64,000 nucleotides of DNA, from NCBI RefSeq assembly GCF_051535215.1, contig NZ_JBPPLY010000013.1:21318-85317 (forward strand). The letters are read 5' to 3'. Position numbers and translations under genes: made by a program. Position 1 is the first letter of the stretch. Each line of letters starts with the position of its first letter. Origin of the DNA: Nitrobacter sp051535215. Its GTDB lineage: Bacteria > Pseudomonadota > Alphaproteobacteria > Rhizobiales > Xanthobacteraceae. The notes beneath the pieces were generated by a model. The model did not search any database and was not told the origin of the DNA. It worked only from the letters and a program-made list of their open reading frames with translations. Shown one piece after another: positions 1 to 7,149 of this stretch.

Positions 1-400
1 TGGACTTCGCTCAACCATTTCTTGCCTGCTCGTCAAAAGGTCGTCAGCCCGGATGAAGCTGGACCGAATCCGGCCAAGGACTGCGTGATACCGTTATTTT
101 GGCTCAATCGGGTCCATTACCCGGACAAATGTCTCTCCGTTCCCAGATTATAATTGCAACTAATTCGCAATTGCAACTGTAATTGATGAATGAGGGGGTA
201 AAATCGTGACTGCCATTGTTTGACGACAACGGCGCGACAGCGGTTGGCCGGCTGCTGCGCCGCCGGAAGGCCGCCGTGTTAGCTGACCGACGCGACGAAA
301 ACGGCGGATGCACGGAAAGCGACCCACCCGAGGAATGGGCAGGCCGTTTTCAGCAGCGGAGACGGTTGGCGCGTCCGTCGCGGAGAGATGACGCGGGTCC
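1..400. other. Gene-free left edge
   Basis: I see no credible coding region in the first 400 bases. The open frames here lack conserved composition and a ribosome binding site. The only structured element is the AT-rich repeat at 152-177, listed separately. The stretch probably holds promoter DNA for a gene lying left of the window and the downstream flank of the small exported protein. Confidence 0.5.
152..177. promoter_or_regulatory. Candidate metalloregulator (Fur/Irr-like) operator
   Basis: The 9-mer AATTGCAAC occurs twice in direct orientation (152-160 and 169-177). AATTGC at 152-157 forms an inverted repeat with GCAATT at 167-172. It is AT-rich within GC-rich DNA. Such TTGCAA-containing repeats resemble operators of Fur-family proteins in alphaproteobacteria, but the assignment is only by look, and the gene it would control is outside the window. 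Confidence 0.25.
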
Positions 401-661
401 TCAATCGCAGACTCGGACGCGGCCGGCATAGTTGCCGTACGAGTCGTACTGGCGAATCCAGCCGCAGCGGCGATAGTCGTCGACGTAGTAACCGTCAGCC
501 GCGATGGCGCTGCCGATCGCGGCTGCGCCAATCACTCCGGCCGCGATACCGAAGCCGAGACCGAGGCCCTTGGCATCAGCGTGCTGTGTTGAACTGGCGA
601 TCATGCCGGTAGCGGTGAGGGCAACGAGCGCGGCGGCAGCGATACTGGTCTTGAGCGACAT
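401..661 (-). CDS. Small exported glycine/alanine-rich protein
   Basis: The protein has 86 residues. The first 30 form a clear Sec signal peptide (KTSIAAAALVALTATG core, likely cleaved near AQHADA). A glycine- and alanine-rich stretch follows (GLGLGFGIAAGVIGAAAIGSA). The tail is polar and tyrosine- and arginine-rich, with two cysteines (RRCGW and RVCD at the C terminus) that could form a disulfide. Similar small secreted proteins of unknown function are common in Bradyrhizobiaceae. It stands alone, transcribed leftward, and I cannot assign a function. Confidence 0.6.
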   Translation of the reverse strand: MSLKTSIAAAALVALTATGMIASSTQHADAKGLGLGFGIAAGVIGAAAIGSAIAADGYYVDDYRRCGWIRQYDSYGNYAGRVRVCD

Positions 662-797
662 TTTGAAAACTCCATCCTGTTGACGCGGCCTGCCTGGCCG
701 GCACGCTCATTGGTGGAGGCGTCGTCGATTTCGGTTCGAAGCAGTTTTGATTGGTTCGGTTTGTCGTGGTTGCGATGTGGCTCGAAGGGTTAACGGT

Positions 798-1610
798 TCA
801 GCCGTCTGAGCGGCTTTTCAGAGTTGCCGGATCGAACCTCTCCATGTCGGCCAGCAATTCGCAGAACGCGCGTGCGCCGTGCTCGATCAGCCTTTCGCCC
901 TTTTCCGCGGACGCCTGCGTCGCATCGCCCACGGCGCCGCTTGCGTGAAGGTCCTGCGTCTGCCACGCAAATGGCGCCGGCCGCTGGGTGCCGAGCCAGC
1001 GATAGCTCTTTTCGATTGCGATGCTCGCGGGGCGGAAGTTTGCGATCCTGTCGCGCCGTACTTCATCGGGATAGCGCGCCAGCATGATCGAGGTTTCAAC
1101 CGCACCGCCATGGATGCCGTGACGCAATTCCTCCCCATCGAACAATCCGTCTGGCACGCCGAAGCGCGACCACGCGGTGGTGACCGCGAGCATGTGATGC
1201 CGCGCGCGCAGGTCCTGCGCCACCATCGTCATCGCCGCATTGTTGCCCCCGTGGCTGGACACCATCACGATCTTCCGGGTTCCGGTGAGCGCCACCTCTT
1301 CGCCGAGCGCGGTCCAGGCCTTCAGCGCCGCTTCGTTGGTCAATGTCTGCGTGCCCGGGAAATCGGTATGCTCGGTGGAAATGCCGACAGGCTGCACCGG
1401 CAGAAAGATCACGGGTATGTCCTGCGGCAGCAGTTCACGAACGCGCGCAAGATAGGCTTCCGCGATCAGAACGTCGGTCGAAAACGGCAGATGCGGACCG
1501 TGCTGCTCGGTCGCCGCCAGCGGCAGCACCGCGATCCAACTCGCCGCCGCGCCGGGCGGCACGTCGGGCCAGTGGATGGCGGTCCAGTCAAAAGGTGGTG
1601 TCCGGGTCAT
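798..1610 (-). CDS. Creatininase-family amidohydrolase
   Basis: This is a 270-residue cytoplasmic protein of the creatininase/formamide amidohydrolase family. Hallmarks are the N-terminal PLAATEQHGPHLPFSTD metal site (Glu, His and Asp ligands), the central SSHGGNNAA motif and the HGIHGGAVETS motif with a further metal-binding Glu. Family members use two divalent metals to hydrolyse cyclic amides or small formamides. It is divergent from the ABC operon starting at 1733, and the 122-bp gap presumably holds both promoters. It may process the compound that operon imports; this is inferred from position only. Length is normal for the family. Confidence 0.85.
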   Translation of the reverse strand: MTRTPPFDWTAIHWPDVPPGAAASWIAVLPLAATEQHGPHLPFSTDVLIAEAYLARVRELLPQDIPVIFLPVQPVGISTEHTDFPGTQTLTNEAALKAWTALGEEVALTGTRKIVMVSSHGGNNAAMTMVAQDLRARHHMLAVTTAWSRFGVPDGLFDGEELRHGIHGGAVETSIMLARYPDEVRRDRIANFRPASIAIEKSYRWLGTQRPAPFAWQTQDLHASGAVGDATQASAEKGERLIEHGARAFCELLADMERFDPATLKSRSDG

Positions 1611-1732
1611 ATCACGCAGCGTTTCATCGAGGCGGAATGCGGGTTATAGCGTTTTCGAGCAGAGCATGTCCGAGGCCGGGTTTCGCGCCGGGCCGCCTTC
1701 CCATCATGAGCCGGAACGATCGAGAGAGTCCA

Positions 1733-2806
1733 ATGATGCGTCTTGTCCTTTTGCTGCGAACGTTAACGGCCGGGCTGGTGTTGGTGCTCGGCCTCGCTGG
1801 AGGCGCGGCGGCGGCTGGCCCTGCGCTGGACAAGGTTTCCTTTGGCACGAACTGGGTCGCCGAGGGCGAGCACGGTGGCTTCTTTCAGGCGCTGGCCGAC
1901 GGCACCTACAAAAAATATGGCCTCGACGTCACCATCGTTCCGGGCGGCCCCAATGTGAACAATCGGGTTTTGCTGATCTCCGGCAAGCTCGATTTCTTCA
2001 TGACGGCGAACACGCTGCAATCGTTCGATGCGGTGGCGAACAACGTGCCGGTCGTCGCGGTTGCCGCGATGTTCCAGAAGGATCCGCAGGTTTTTCTCGC
2101 GCATCCTGAATCGAAGGTGACGAAAATCGAGGACCTGAAGCCGCTCACTCTGTTCGTCTCCAAAGAAGGCATCGCCAGCTATTTCCAGTGGCTCAAGTCG
2201 GAGTACGGTTTCAGCGGGGAGAAAGTCAAACCCTACACCTTCAACGCGCAGCCCTTTCTCGCCGACAAAAACAGCGCGATGCAGGGCTACGTGACCTCGG
2301 AACCGTTTGCGGTGGAAAAGCAGGCCGGATTCAAGCCGACTGTGATCCTGCTTGCGGATGCCGGATTCAATCCGTATTCGACTCTGATCGAAACCCGCCG
2401 CGATCTGGTCGAGCACAAGCAGGATCTGGTGCAGCGTTTCGTCGACGCCTCGATCATCGGCTGGTATACTTACCTGTACGGCGACAACACGGCCGGCAAT
2501 GCCATGATCAAGAAGCTCAATCCCGAAATGACCGACGGTCTGCTGGCCTATTCGGTGGCGAAGATGCGGGAGTATGGCATCGTCGATTCCGGCGACTCCT
2601 TGCGCGATGGCATCGGCGCCATGAGCGACACGCGTTATGCGAGCTTCTTCGACAAGATGGTGCTGGCGGGCGTGGTGCGGCGGGATATCGACTTTCGCAA
2701 GGCTTACACGCTGCAGTTCGTCAACAAGGGAGTCGGCCTCGACTTGCGGCCCGAGAACTTGAATCCCAAGAACCTGAATCCCAAGAATCTGCAGCCCGAG
2801 AAATAA
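1733..2806 (+). CDS. ABC importer substrate-binding protein, NMT1/SsuA-like
   Basis: The product has about 357 residues. The chosen start places a textbook signal peptide (MMRLVLLLRTL then a hydrophobic run ending GGAAAAG) at the N terminus; the frame stays open further upstream but that part looks non-coding. The mature part resembles NMT1/THI5/SsuA periplasmic binding proteins (VSFGTNWVAEGEHGGFFQAL, PGGPNVNNRVLLISGKLDFFM), which deliver nitrate, sulfonate, pyrimidine or amide-like ligands to ABC importers. The ligand cannot be read from sequence. It is the first gene of an operon with the ATPase and permease. The C terminus carries a short repeat (NLNPKN twice, then NLQPEK) encoded by a tandem 15-nt unit, outside the usual fold. 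Confidence 0.85.
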   Translation: MMRLVLLLRTLTAGLVLVLGLAGGAAAAGPALDKVSFGTNWVAEGEHGGFFQALADGTYKKYGLDVTIVPGGPNVNNRVLLISGKLDFFMTANTLQSFDAVANNVPVVAVAAMFQKDPQVFLAHPESKVTKIEDLKPLTLFVSKEGIASYFQWLKSEYGFSGEKVKPYTFNAQPFLADKNSAMQGYVTSEPFAVEKQAGFKPTVILLADAGFNPYSTLIETRRDLVEHKQDLVQRFVDASIIGWYTYLYGDNTAGNAMIKKLNPEMTDGLLAYSVAKMREYGIVDSGDSLRDGIGAMSDTRYASFFDKMVLAGVVRRDIDFRKAYTLQFVNKGVGLDLRPENLNPKNLNPKNLQPEK

Positions 2807-2812
2807 AATCCG

Positions 2813-3625
2813 GTGCCGATGATCGAGCCCGCAACAGCGCCATCCGAGTCCGGCACGAGTCCGCGCGCGGGTGACGCCGTGAGCATGAAGGGCGTCACCA
2901 AACATTATGCGGGCGGTGTCGCAGCGCTGGGACCGCTTGATTTCGATGTGAGCAAAGGCGATTTCGTATCGCTGCTCGGGCCGTCCGGCTGCGGAAAATC
3001 GACGGCGCTGCGGATCATCGCCGGCCTGAGCGAGCCGACGTCCGGTGCGGTTCGCATTGCCGGGGATGGGCGCTCAATCGGCTTCGTGTTTCAGGAACCG
3101 ACGCTCATGCCATGGGCAAGCGTGCGCGACAACGTGGCGCTGCCGCTGAAGCTTGCGCGTCGTTCACGCTCGGACATCAAGGGACACGTCGAGCCGGCGC
3201 TGGCGCGGGTGGGATTGTCCGAATTCGCAGCCGCCTATCCGCGCGAACTCTCCGGCGGCATGAGGATGCGGGTGTCGCTGGCGCGCGCGCTCGTCACCGA
3301 TCCGGATATTCTTTTGATGGACGAACCCTTTGCCGCGCTCGACGAGATCACCCGCTTTCGCCTCAACAACGACCTGCTGGCGCTGTGGCGCGACTTGCGC
3401 AAGACCGTCATCTTCGTCACCCATTCGGTGTTCGAGTCGGTCTATCTTTCGCGCCGCGTCGTGGTGATGACGCCGCGCCCCGGCCGCATCAGCGCCGAGT
3501 ATCGCATCGACACGGCCGAACCGCGGGGCGAGGATTTCAGGACGTCGGCGGAATACGCCGCCTATTGCCGCGAGGTATCGATCGGGTTGTCGCTGGCGAC
3601 CAGCAAGGGAGCGCCCCGCCAATGA
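2813..3625 (+). CDS. ABC importer ATP-binding protein
   Basis: This 270-residue ATPase belongs to the nitrate/sulfonate/taurine-type importer class (SsuB/TauB-like). Walker A is GPSGCGKS (56-63), the Q-loop is FQEPTLMPW (93-101), the signature LSGGM is at 146-150, Walker B ILLMDE is at 166-171 and the switch His is residue 204. All catalytic residues are present. The gene starts 6 bp after the binding-protein gene and overlaps the permease gene by 4 bp (ATGA), so the three are co-translated. It powers the importer from the cytoplasmic face of the inner membrane. Confidence 0.92.
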   Translation: MPMIEPATAPSESGTSPRAGDAVSMKGVTKHYAGGVAALGPLDFDVSKGDFVSLLGPSGCGKSTALRIIAGLSEPTSGAVRIAGDGRSIGFVFQEPTLMPWASVRDNVALPLKLARRSRSDIKGHVEPALARVGLSEFAAAYPRELSGGMRMRVSLARALVTDPDILLMDEPFAALDEITRFRLNNDLLALWRDLRKTVIFVTHSVFESVYLSRRVVVMTPRPGRISAEYRIDTAEPRGEDFRTSAEYAAYCREVSIGLSLATSKGAPRQ

Positions 3626-4461
3626 CCGTGTCCGGTTCATCGGCTGCGCCGGCCGGCAGTGACGTATCGGAGCGCGATCGGCGAGCGCCGTTCGCGCGCG
3701 TGCTGTTGCCGGTCGCGGTGCTGGGAGCCGGCGTGCTGGTGTGGCATTTGGTCGTGCAGGTCTACGCCATTCCGCCCTATGTGCTGCCGGGCCCCATGCT
3801 GGTGGCGGCGACGCTGGTGCAGGACTGGCCGATCCTGTGGCAATCGCTGCTGACCACCTTGCTGACCACGGCGGAAGGTTTTGCCGCAGCAGTGGTGGGC
3901 GGCATCGCGCTGGCGTTGTTGTTCAACCAGTCGAAATGGCTGGAGCATGCGCTCCTGCCCTATGCGATCATCCTGCAAGTCACGCCGGTGATCGCGATTG
4001 CACCGCTGCTTCTGATCTACCTGCCGCAGCAGACCGCGGTGGTTGTCTGCGCCTGGATCGTCGCATTCTTTCCCGTGCTGTCGAATACCACGCTGGGCCT
4101 CAATTCGGTGGACCGGAATTTGGAAGGAATGTTTCGTCTCTACGGCGCATCGCGGCTGCAAGCGCTGCGTTATCTGAAGCTGCCGGCCGCGCTGCCCTAC
4201 ATTCTCGGCGGATTGCGCATCGCCGGGGGCTTGTCGCTGATCGGAGCGGTGGTTGCGGAAATCGCGGCGGGGTCGGCGGGCGCCGGTTCCGGGCTCGCCT
4301 ACAGGATCGCGGAATCCGGCTACCGGCTCAACATTCCGCGCATGTTCGCGGCGTTGTTGTTGCTCTCGGTGGCGGGCATCGTCATTTATATGTGCCTTGC
4401 GGCGGTGTCGTATCTGATGTTGCGGCGCTGGCACGAAAGCGCGCTCGGGAGGGAGAACTGA
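3622..4461 (+). CDS. ABC importer permease
   Basis: The protein has 279 residues and about six membrane segments, of the BPD-transport (SsuC/TauC-like) family. The start is the ATG in the ATGA overlap with the ATPase stop; the frame stays open upstream inside the ATPase gene, but that part is an overlap artefact. The coupling-helix region (EGMFRLYGASRLQALRYLKLPAALPYILGGLRIAGG) fits the EAA-loop consensus of importer permeases. It partners with the preceding ATPase and binding protein. Its stop overlaps the next start (TGATG), extending the operon. Confidence 0.9.
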   Translation: MTVSGSSAAPAGSDVSERDRRAPFARVLLPVAVLGAGVLVWHLVVQVYAIPPYVLPGPMLVAATLVQDWPILWQSLLTTLLTTAEGFAAAVVGGIALALLFNQSKWLEHALLPYAIILQVTPVIAIAPLLLIYLPQQTAVVVCAWIVAFFPVLSNTTLGLNSVDRNLEGMFRLYGASRLQALRYLKLPAALPYILGGLRIAGGLSLIGAVVAEIAAGSAGAGSGLAYRIAESGYRLNIPRMFAALLLLSVAGIVIYMCLAAVSYLMLRRWHESALGREN

Positions 4462-5444
4462 TGGCCGCTGATGGCCCGCCGGAAAAGATCGAACTCCTGG
4501 TCTACGGACCGCGCAAGCCGACCATCGACAACGGCTTTGACGACGTGTTCGTGCTGCATCATTGCGAGCAACACGCCGATCTGGAACGGCTGGCGCCGGC
4601 CGTCGCCGGGAAAATCCGGGGCATGGCCGTCACCGGTTTGGTTCCTTGCGGCAGCGCGGTGCAGGCGCACTTTCCCAAACTCGAAATCATATCGACCTTC
4701 GGCGTCGGCTATGATCACGTCGATACGGGCTACGCGCGCGAACACAAGCTTGTCGTCACCAACACGCCCGACGTTTTGACCGAGGAGGTCGCGGACGTTG
4801 CGCTCGGCCTTCTGATCGCGACACTGCGCGATTTTGTCAGGGCCGATCGTTACGTGCGCGAGGGATTGTGGGCGAAGCGGAATTTTCCTTTGAGCGCCGG
4901 CTCGCTGCGCGACCGCAAGGTCGGCATGGTCGGCATGGGCCGGATCGGCCAGGCGATCGCGAGGCGGCTCGATGCGTCGCGGGTCCCGGTCGTCTATCAC
5001 TCGCGCCGTCCGGCCGCTTGCGTATCCTATCGGCACTATCCGGACCTGATCGAGATGGCAAAGGCGGTCGATACGCTGGTCGTCATCACGCCCGGCGGCG
5101 CATCGACGGAGAAGCTGGTCAATGCCGACGTTCTGACGGCGCTCGGGCCGCGTGGCGTCGTCGTGAATTTGGCGCGCGGCTCGGTGGTCGATGAACCGGC
5201 GCTGATCCATGCGTTGAAGTCCGGCGTTATCCTGGCGGCCGGCCTCGACGTGTTCGCCCATGAGCCGCACGTCCCGGAGGAATTGCGCGCGTTGCAGAAC
5301 GTGGTGTTGTTGCCGCACATCGGTTCGGCGTCGGTGGTGACGCGTAATGCGATGGACCAGCTTGTCGTCGACAACATCACGGCCTGGTTCGCCGGCAAGC
5401 CGCCGCTGACGCCGGTGCCGGAAACGCCGGTGGAGGGACGCTAG
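4461..5444 (+). CDS. D-isomer-specific 2-hydroxyacid dehydrogenase
   Basis: The 327-residue enzyme belongs to the glyoxylate/hydroxypyruvate reductase branch of the D-2-hydroxyacid dehydrogenases and reduces 2-ketoacids with NAD(P)H. The dinucleotide motif GMGRIG is at 158-163. The catalytic triad is complete: Arg239 (NLARG), Glu268 (FAHEP) and His286 (LPHIGSA). STFGVGYDHVD near 80 is the conserved substrate loop. The start overlaps the permease stop. Co-transcription with the importer suggests it metabolises the imported compound, which is inference. Length is normal. Confidence 0.92.
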   Translation: MAADGPPEKIELLVYGPRKPTIDNGFDDVFVLHHCEQHADLERLAPAVAGKIRGMAVTGLVPCGSAVQAHFPKLEIISTFGVGYDHVDTGYAREHKLVVTNTPDVLTEEVADVALGLLIATLRDFVRADRYVREGLWAKRNFPLSAGSLRDRKVGMVGMGRIGQAIARRLDASRVPVVYHSRRPAACVSYRHYPDLIEMAKAVDTLVVITPGGASTEKLVNADVLTALGPRGVVVNLARGSVVDEPALIHALKSGVILAAGLDVFAHEPHVPEELRALQNVVLLPHIGSASVVTRNAMDQLVVDNITAWFAGKPPLTPVPETPVEGR

Positions 5445-6167
5445 ATGGCGAGCACAGACGGCGGCAAGCCTGCGTGGCGGAAGCGGGGACTCATCCTCGC
5501 CGCCGTCGCGGCATTGATGACCTGCGGATCGGCCGCATCGGCGCAAGACGCGTCCGCATTGAAAAAAGGCATGATCGGGCAGTGGGAACTGTCGACGACC
5601 GAACGCAGCAAAACTTGTGTCGTGACGCTCAAGGGCGATTCATCGCCGCACGGTCTCAAGCTCGAACTCGAGCCGGGCTGCGCGGCCTCGCTGCCGTTCA
5701 CGAAGGACATCGCGGGCTGGACCGTCGCCGGTCTCGATATCGTGCGCTTGCAGAGCGCCACCGGAGAACCGGTGATCGATTTCACCGAAGTTGAGAGCGG
5801 CATTTTCGAAGGTCGGCGGGAGAATGAAGGCATCTACATCTTGCAAAACCTCGCCGAAGCCCGTTCGCTCGCCAAATCGATGGATCAGATGATCGGCGAC
5901 TGGGCTTTCGTTCGCGGTAACGGCCAGACGGTCTGCGGCATCACGCTGACCAACACGGAGGTCCCGCCAGACAATTTCCAGGCTTTTCTCAAACCCAAAT
6001 GCGATCCGGCGATCGCCGGCTTCAAGCCCGAGGTCTGGCGGCTTGAGCACGGCGAAATCCTGTTGGTGTCGGCGAGTGGCGACACCTGGCATTTTCAGGC
6101 GGACGACAATGCGCAGTGGCGACTCGTTCCCGACACCGCGAATCCGCTGATTCTCGTGAGGCAATGA
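5445..6167 (+). CDS. Periplasmic AprI/Inh-family metallopeptidase inhibitor, two domains
   Basis: The protein has 240 residues with a signal peptide (cleavage near residue 33, SAASA-QD). Two consecutive repeats follow, each with the small beta-barrel pattern of AprI/Inh and Omp19 proteins: GQWELSTTERSKTCVVTLK then, about 95 residues later, GDWAFVRGNGQTVCGITLT, each with a paired downstream cysteine (EPGCAAS, KPKCDPA). Single-domain relatives inhibit serralysin-type proteases. A tandem pair in one chain is longer than classical Inh (about 110 residues). The gene begins on the base after the dehydrogenase stop and is last in the operon before the terminator. Confidence 0.75.
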   Translation: MASTDGGKPAWRKRGLILAAVAALMTCGSAASAQDASALKKGMIGQWELSTTERSKTCVVTLKGDSSPHGLKLELEPGCAASLPFTKDIAGWTVAGLDIVRLQSATGEPVIDFTEVESGIFEGRRENEGIYILQNLAEARSLAKSMDQMIGDWAFVRGNGQTVCGITLTNTEVPPDNFQAFLKPKCDPAIAGFKPEVWRLEHGEILLVSASGDTWHFQADDNAQWRLVPDTANPLILVRQ

Positions 6168-6192
6168 GGGCAAGTCAGATCAAGAACCTGGA

Positions 6193-6225
6193 GTCTTTCA
6201 CCATTTCCGTGAAACGGTGAAAGAC
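6193..6225. terminator. Bidirectional hairpin terminator
   Basis: GTCTTTCACCAT (6193-6204) pairs with ACGGTGAAAGAC (6214-6225), 11 of 12 positions, around a 9-nt loop. A-rich and T-rich flanks sit on both sides. It lies between the convergent inhibitor gene (ends 6167) and the radC remnant (ends 6227), so it can serve both directions. It also marks the edge of the colinear chromosomal operon. Confidence 0.7.
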
Positions 6226-6226
6226 T

Positions 6227-6538
6227 TTAGATCAGCCGCAGCCCCTTGAGGCTGGCGTGGCCGTTCTTGCCGACGATGATGTGGTCGTGCACGGAAATTC
6301 CGAGCGGCGCCGAGATGTCCACGATCGACTTTGTCATCTGGATGTCGGCCTGCGACGGCGTCGGATCGCCGGAGGGGTGGTTGTGGATCATCCCCCTAAA
6401 ATCCGAACCGCATTGATATTCCAGACATTTTTCTGGATTTCGGTGGAGCTGGTGCCGGGGAATGGGGCATGTTCCCAATGATCGACCGTGATTATCACGG
6501 CTGATCACCGGTGAGTTCAGTGAGTCGCCTTGATGCAC
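6227..6538 (-). pseudogene. radC: C-terminal fragment of RadC (JAB/MPN domain)
   Basis: Only the last ~50 residues are RadC-like: the JAMM metal motif HNHPSGDPTPSQAD, then MTKSIVDISAPLGISVHDHIIVGKNGHASLKG. Full RadC is about 220 residues; the helix-hairpin-helix part and the first half of the JAB domain are missing. The preceding ~50 codons (MHQGDSLNSP...) show no similarity, and the break is near position 6405. The sequence upstream on this strand is an unrelated helix-turn-helix gene that overlaps it. This is most simply a radC copy truncated by insertion or deletion at the island edge. Confidence 0.75.
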
Positions 6539-6722
6539 GGCAACTCACTTTATTCCTTCCGTCCCACGCTTCAAGCTCGTCGATCGGATAGAGGACGGCT
6601 TTGCCAATCTTAACGAACGACGGGCCGATCTTCATCGCACGCCAGTTCCGAAGCGTTCCAACCGAGACGCCGCCGCGATAGCGCTCCGAGACTTCCTCCG
6701 GGGTAAGAAATTTGTTGTCCAA
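6495..6722 (-). CDS. AlpA-like helix-turn-helix protein (excisionase type)
   Basis: The 75-residue protein has one MerR/AlpA-type winged helix: LTPEEVSERYRGGVSVGTLRNWRAMKIGPSFVKIGKAVLYPIDELEAW matches the AlpA consensus of a target-binding helix, a wing with a Gly-Lys, and a 'Y-x-x-DELEAW' end. Such proteins act as excisionases or phage/ICE regulators. It overlaps the 5' end of the radC remnant by 44 bp. It could be the remnant directionality factor of an older element at this edge, or simply an accessory regulator. Confidence 0.65.
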   Translation of the reverse strand: MDNKFLTPEEVSERYRGGVSVGTLRNWRAMKIGPSFVKIGKAVLYPIDELEAWDGRNKVSCRASRRLTELTGDQP

Positions 6723-7149
6723 TGTCAGCCTCCCTCGATCGACAAGGTGGTGTCGCTCATTCGATGGTCATCGAGCGCGAGGCGATTTCCTTGAGTACAA
6801 TGTCACCCGACGTCACCATTGGGCGTGCTTGTTATCGGTCGCTCACGCTGTTGCACGAGTGACCATGCAGCGCGGAGGTGAAATTGGGGAAGTCTGATTT
6901 TATCGGAGTAGGGAATGCGGATAGCCAGGGTTAGATATAGGACGGTGGAACAACCGTGCTTGGCTATTCCTTGTTCAAGATCGCTCGTGCATTTAGTCCT
7001 TGCTCTCCGAAGGTGGAGGCCTCAGGTTCGAAAACTGATGGGTGTGCCGACACGCGGTTGAAGCGATGCTGATCGCGTGATTCCCAGCCCCGACCGCTGT
7101 CTGCCCAGGCACTACGAGCGATCTTGCAACCGCCTCAGGGAATCCACCG
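6723..7149. other. 427-bp intergenic region with no recognisable gene
   Basis: No open frame here has a plausible start and known family. The stretch separates the helix-turn-helix gene from the decayed RND pump. I looked for tRNA-like folds, long direct repeats and insertion-sequence ends and saw none. It may contain the junction between the metal cargo and the element edge. Confidence 0.5.
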
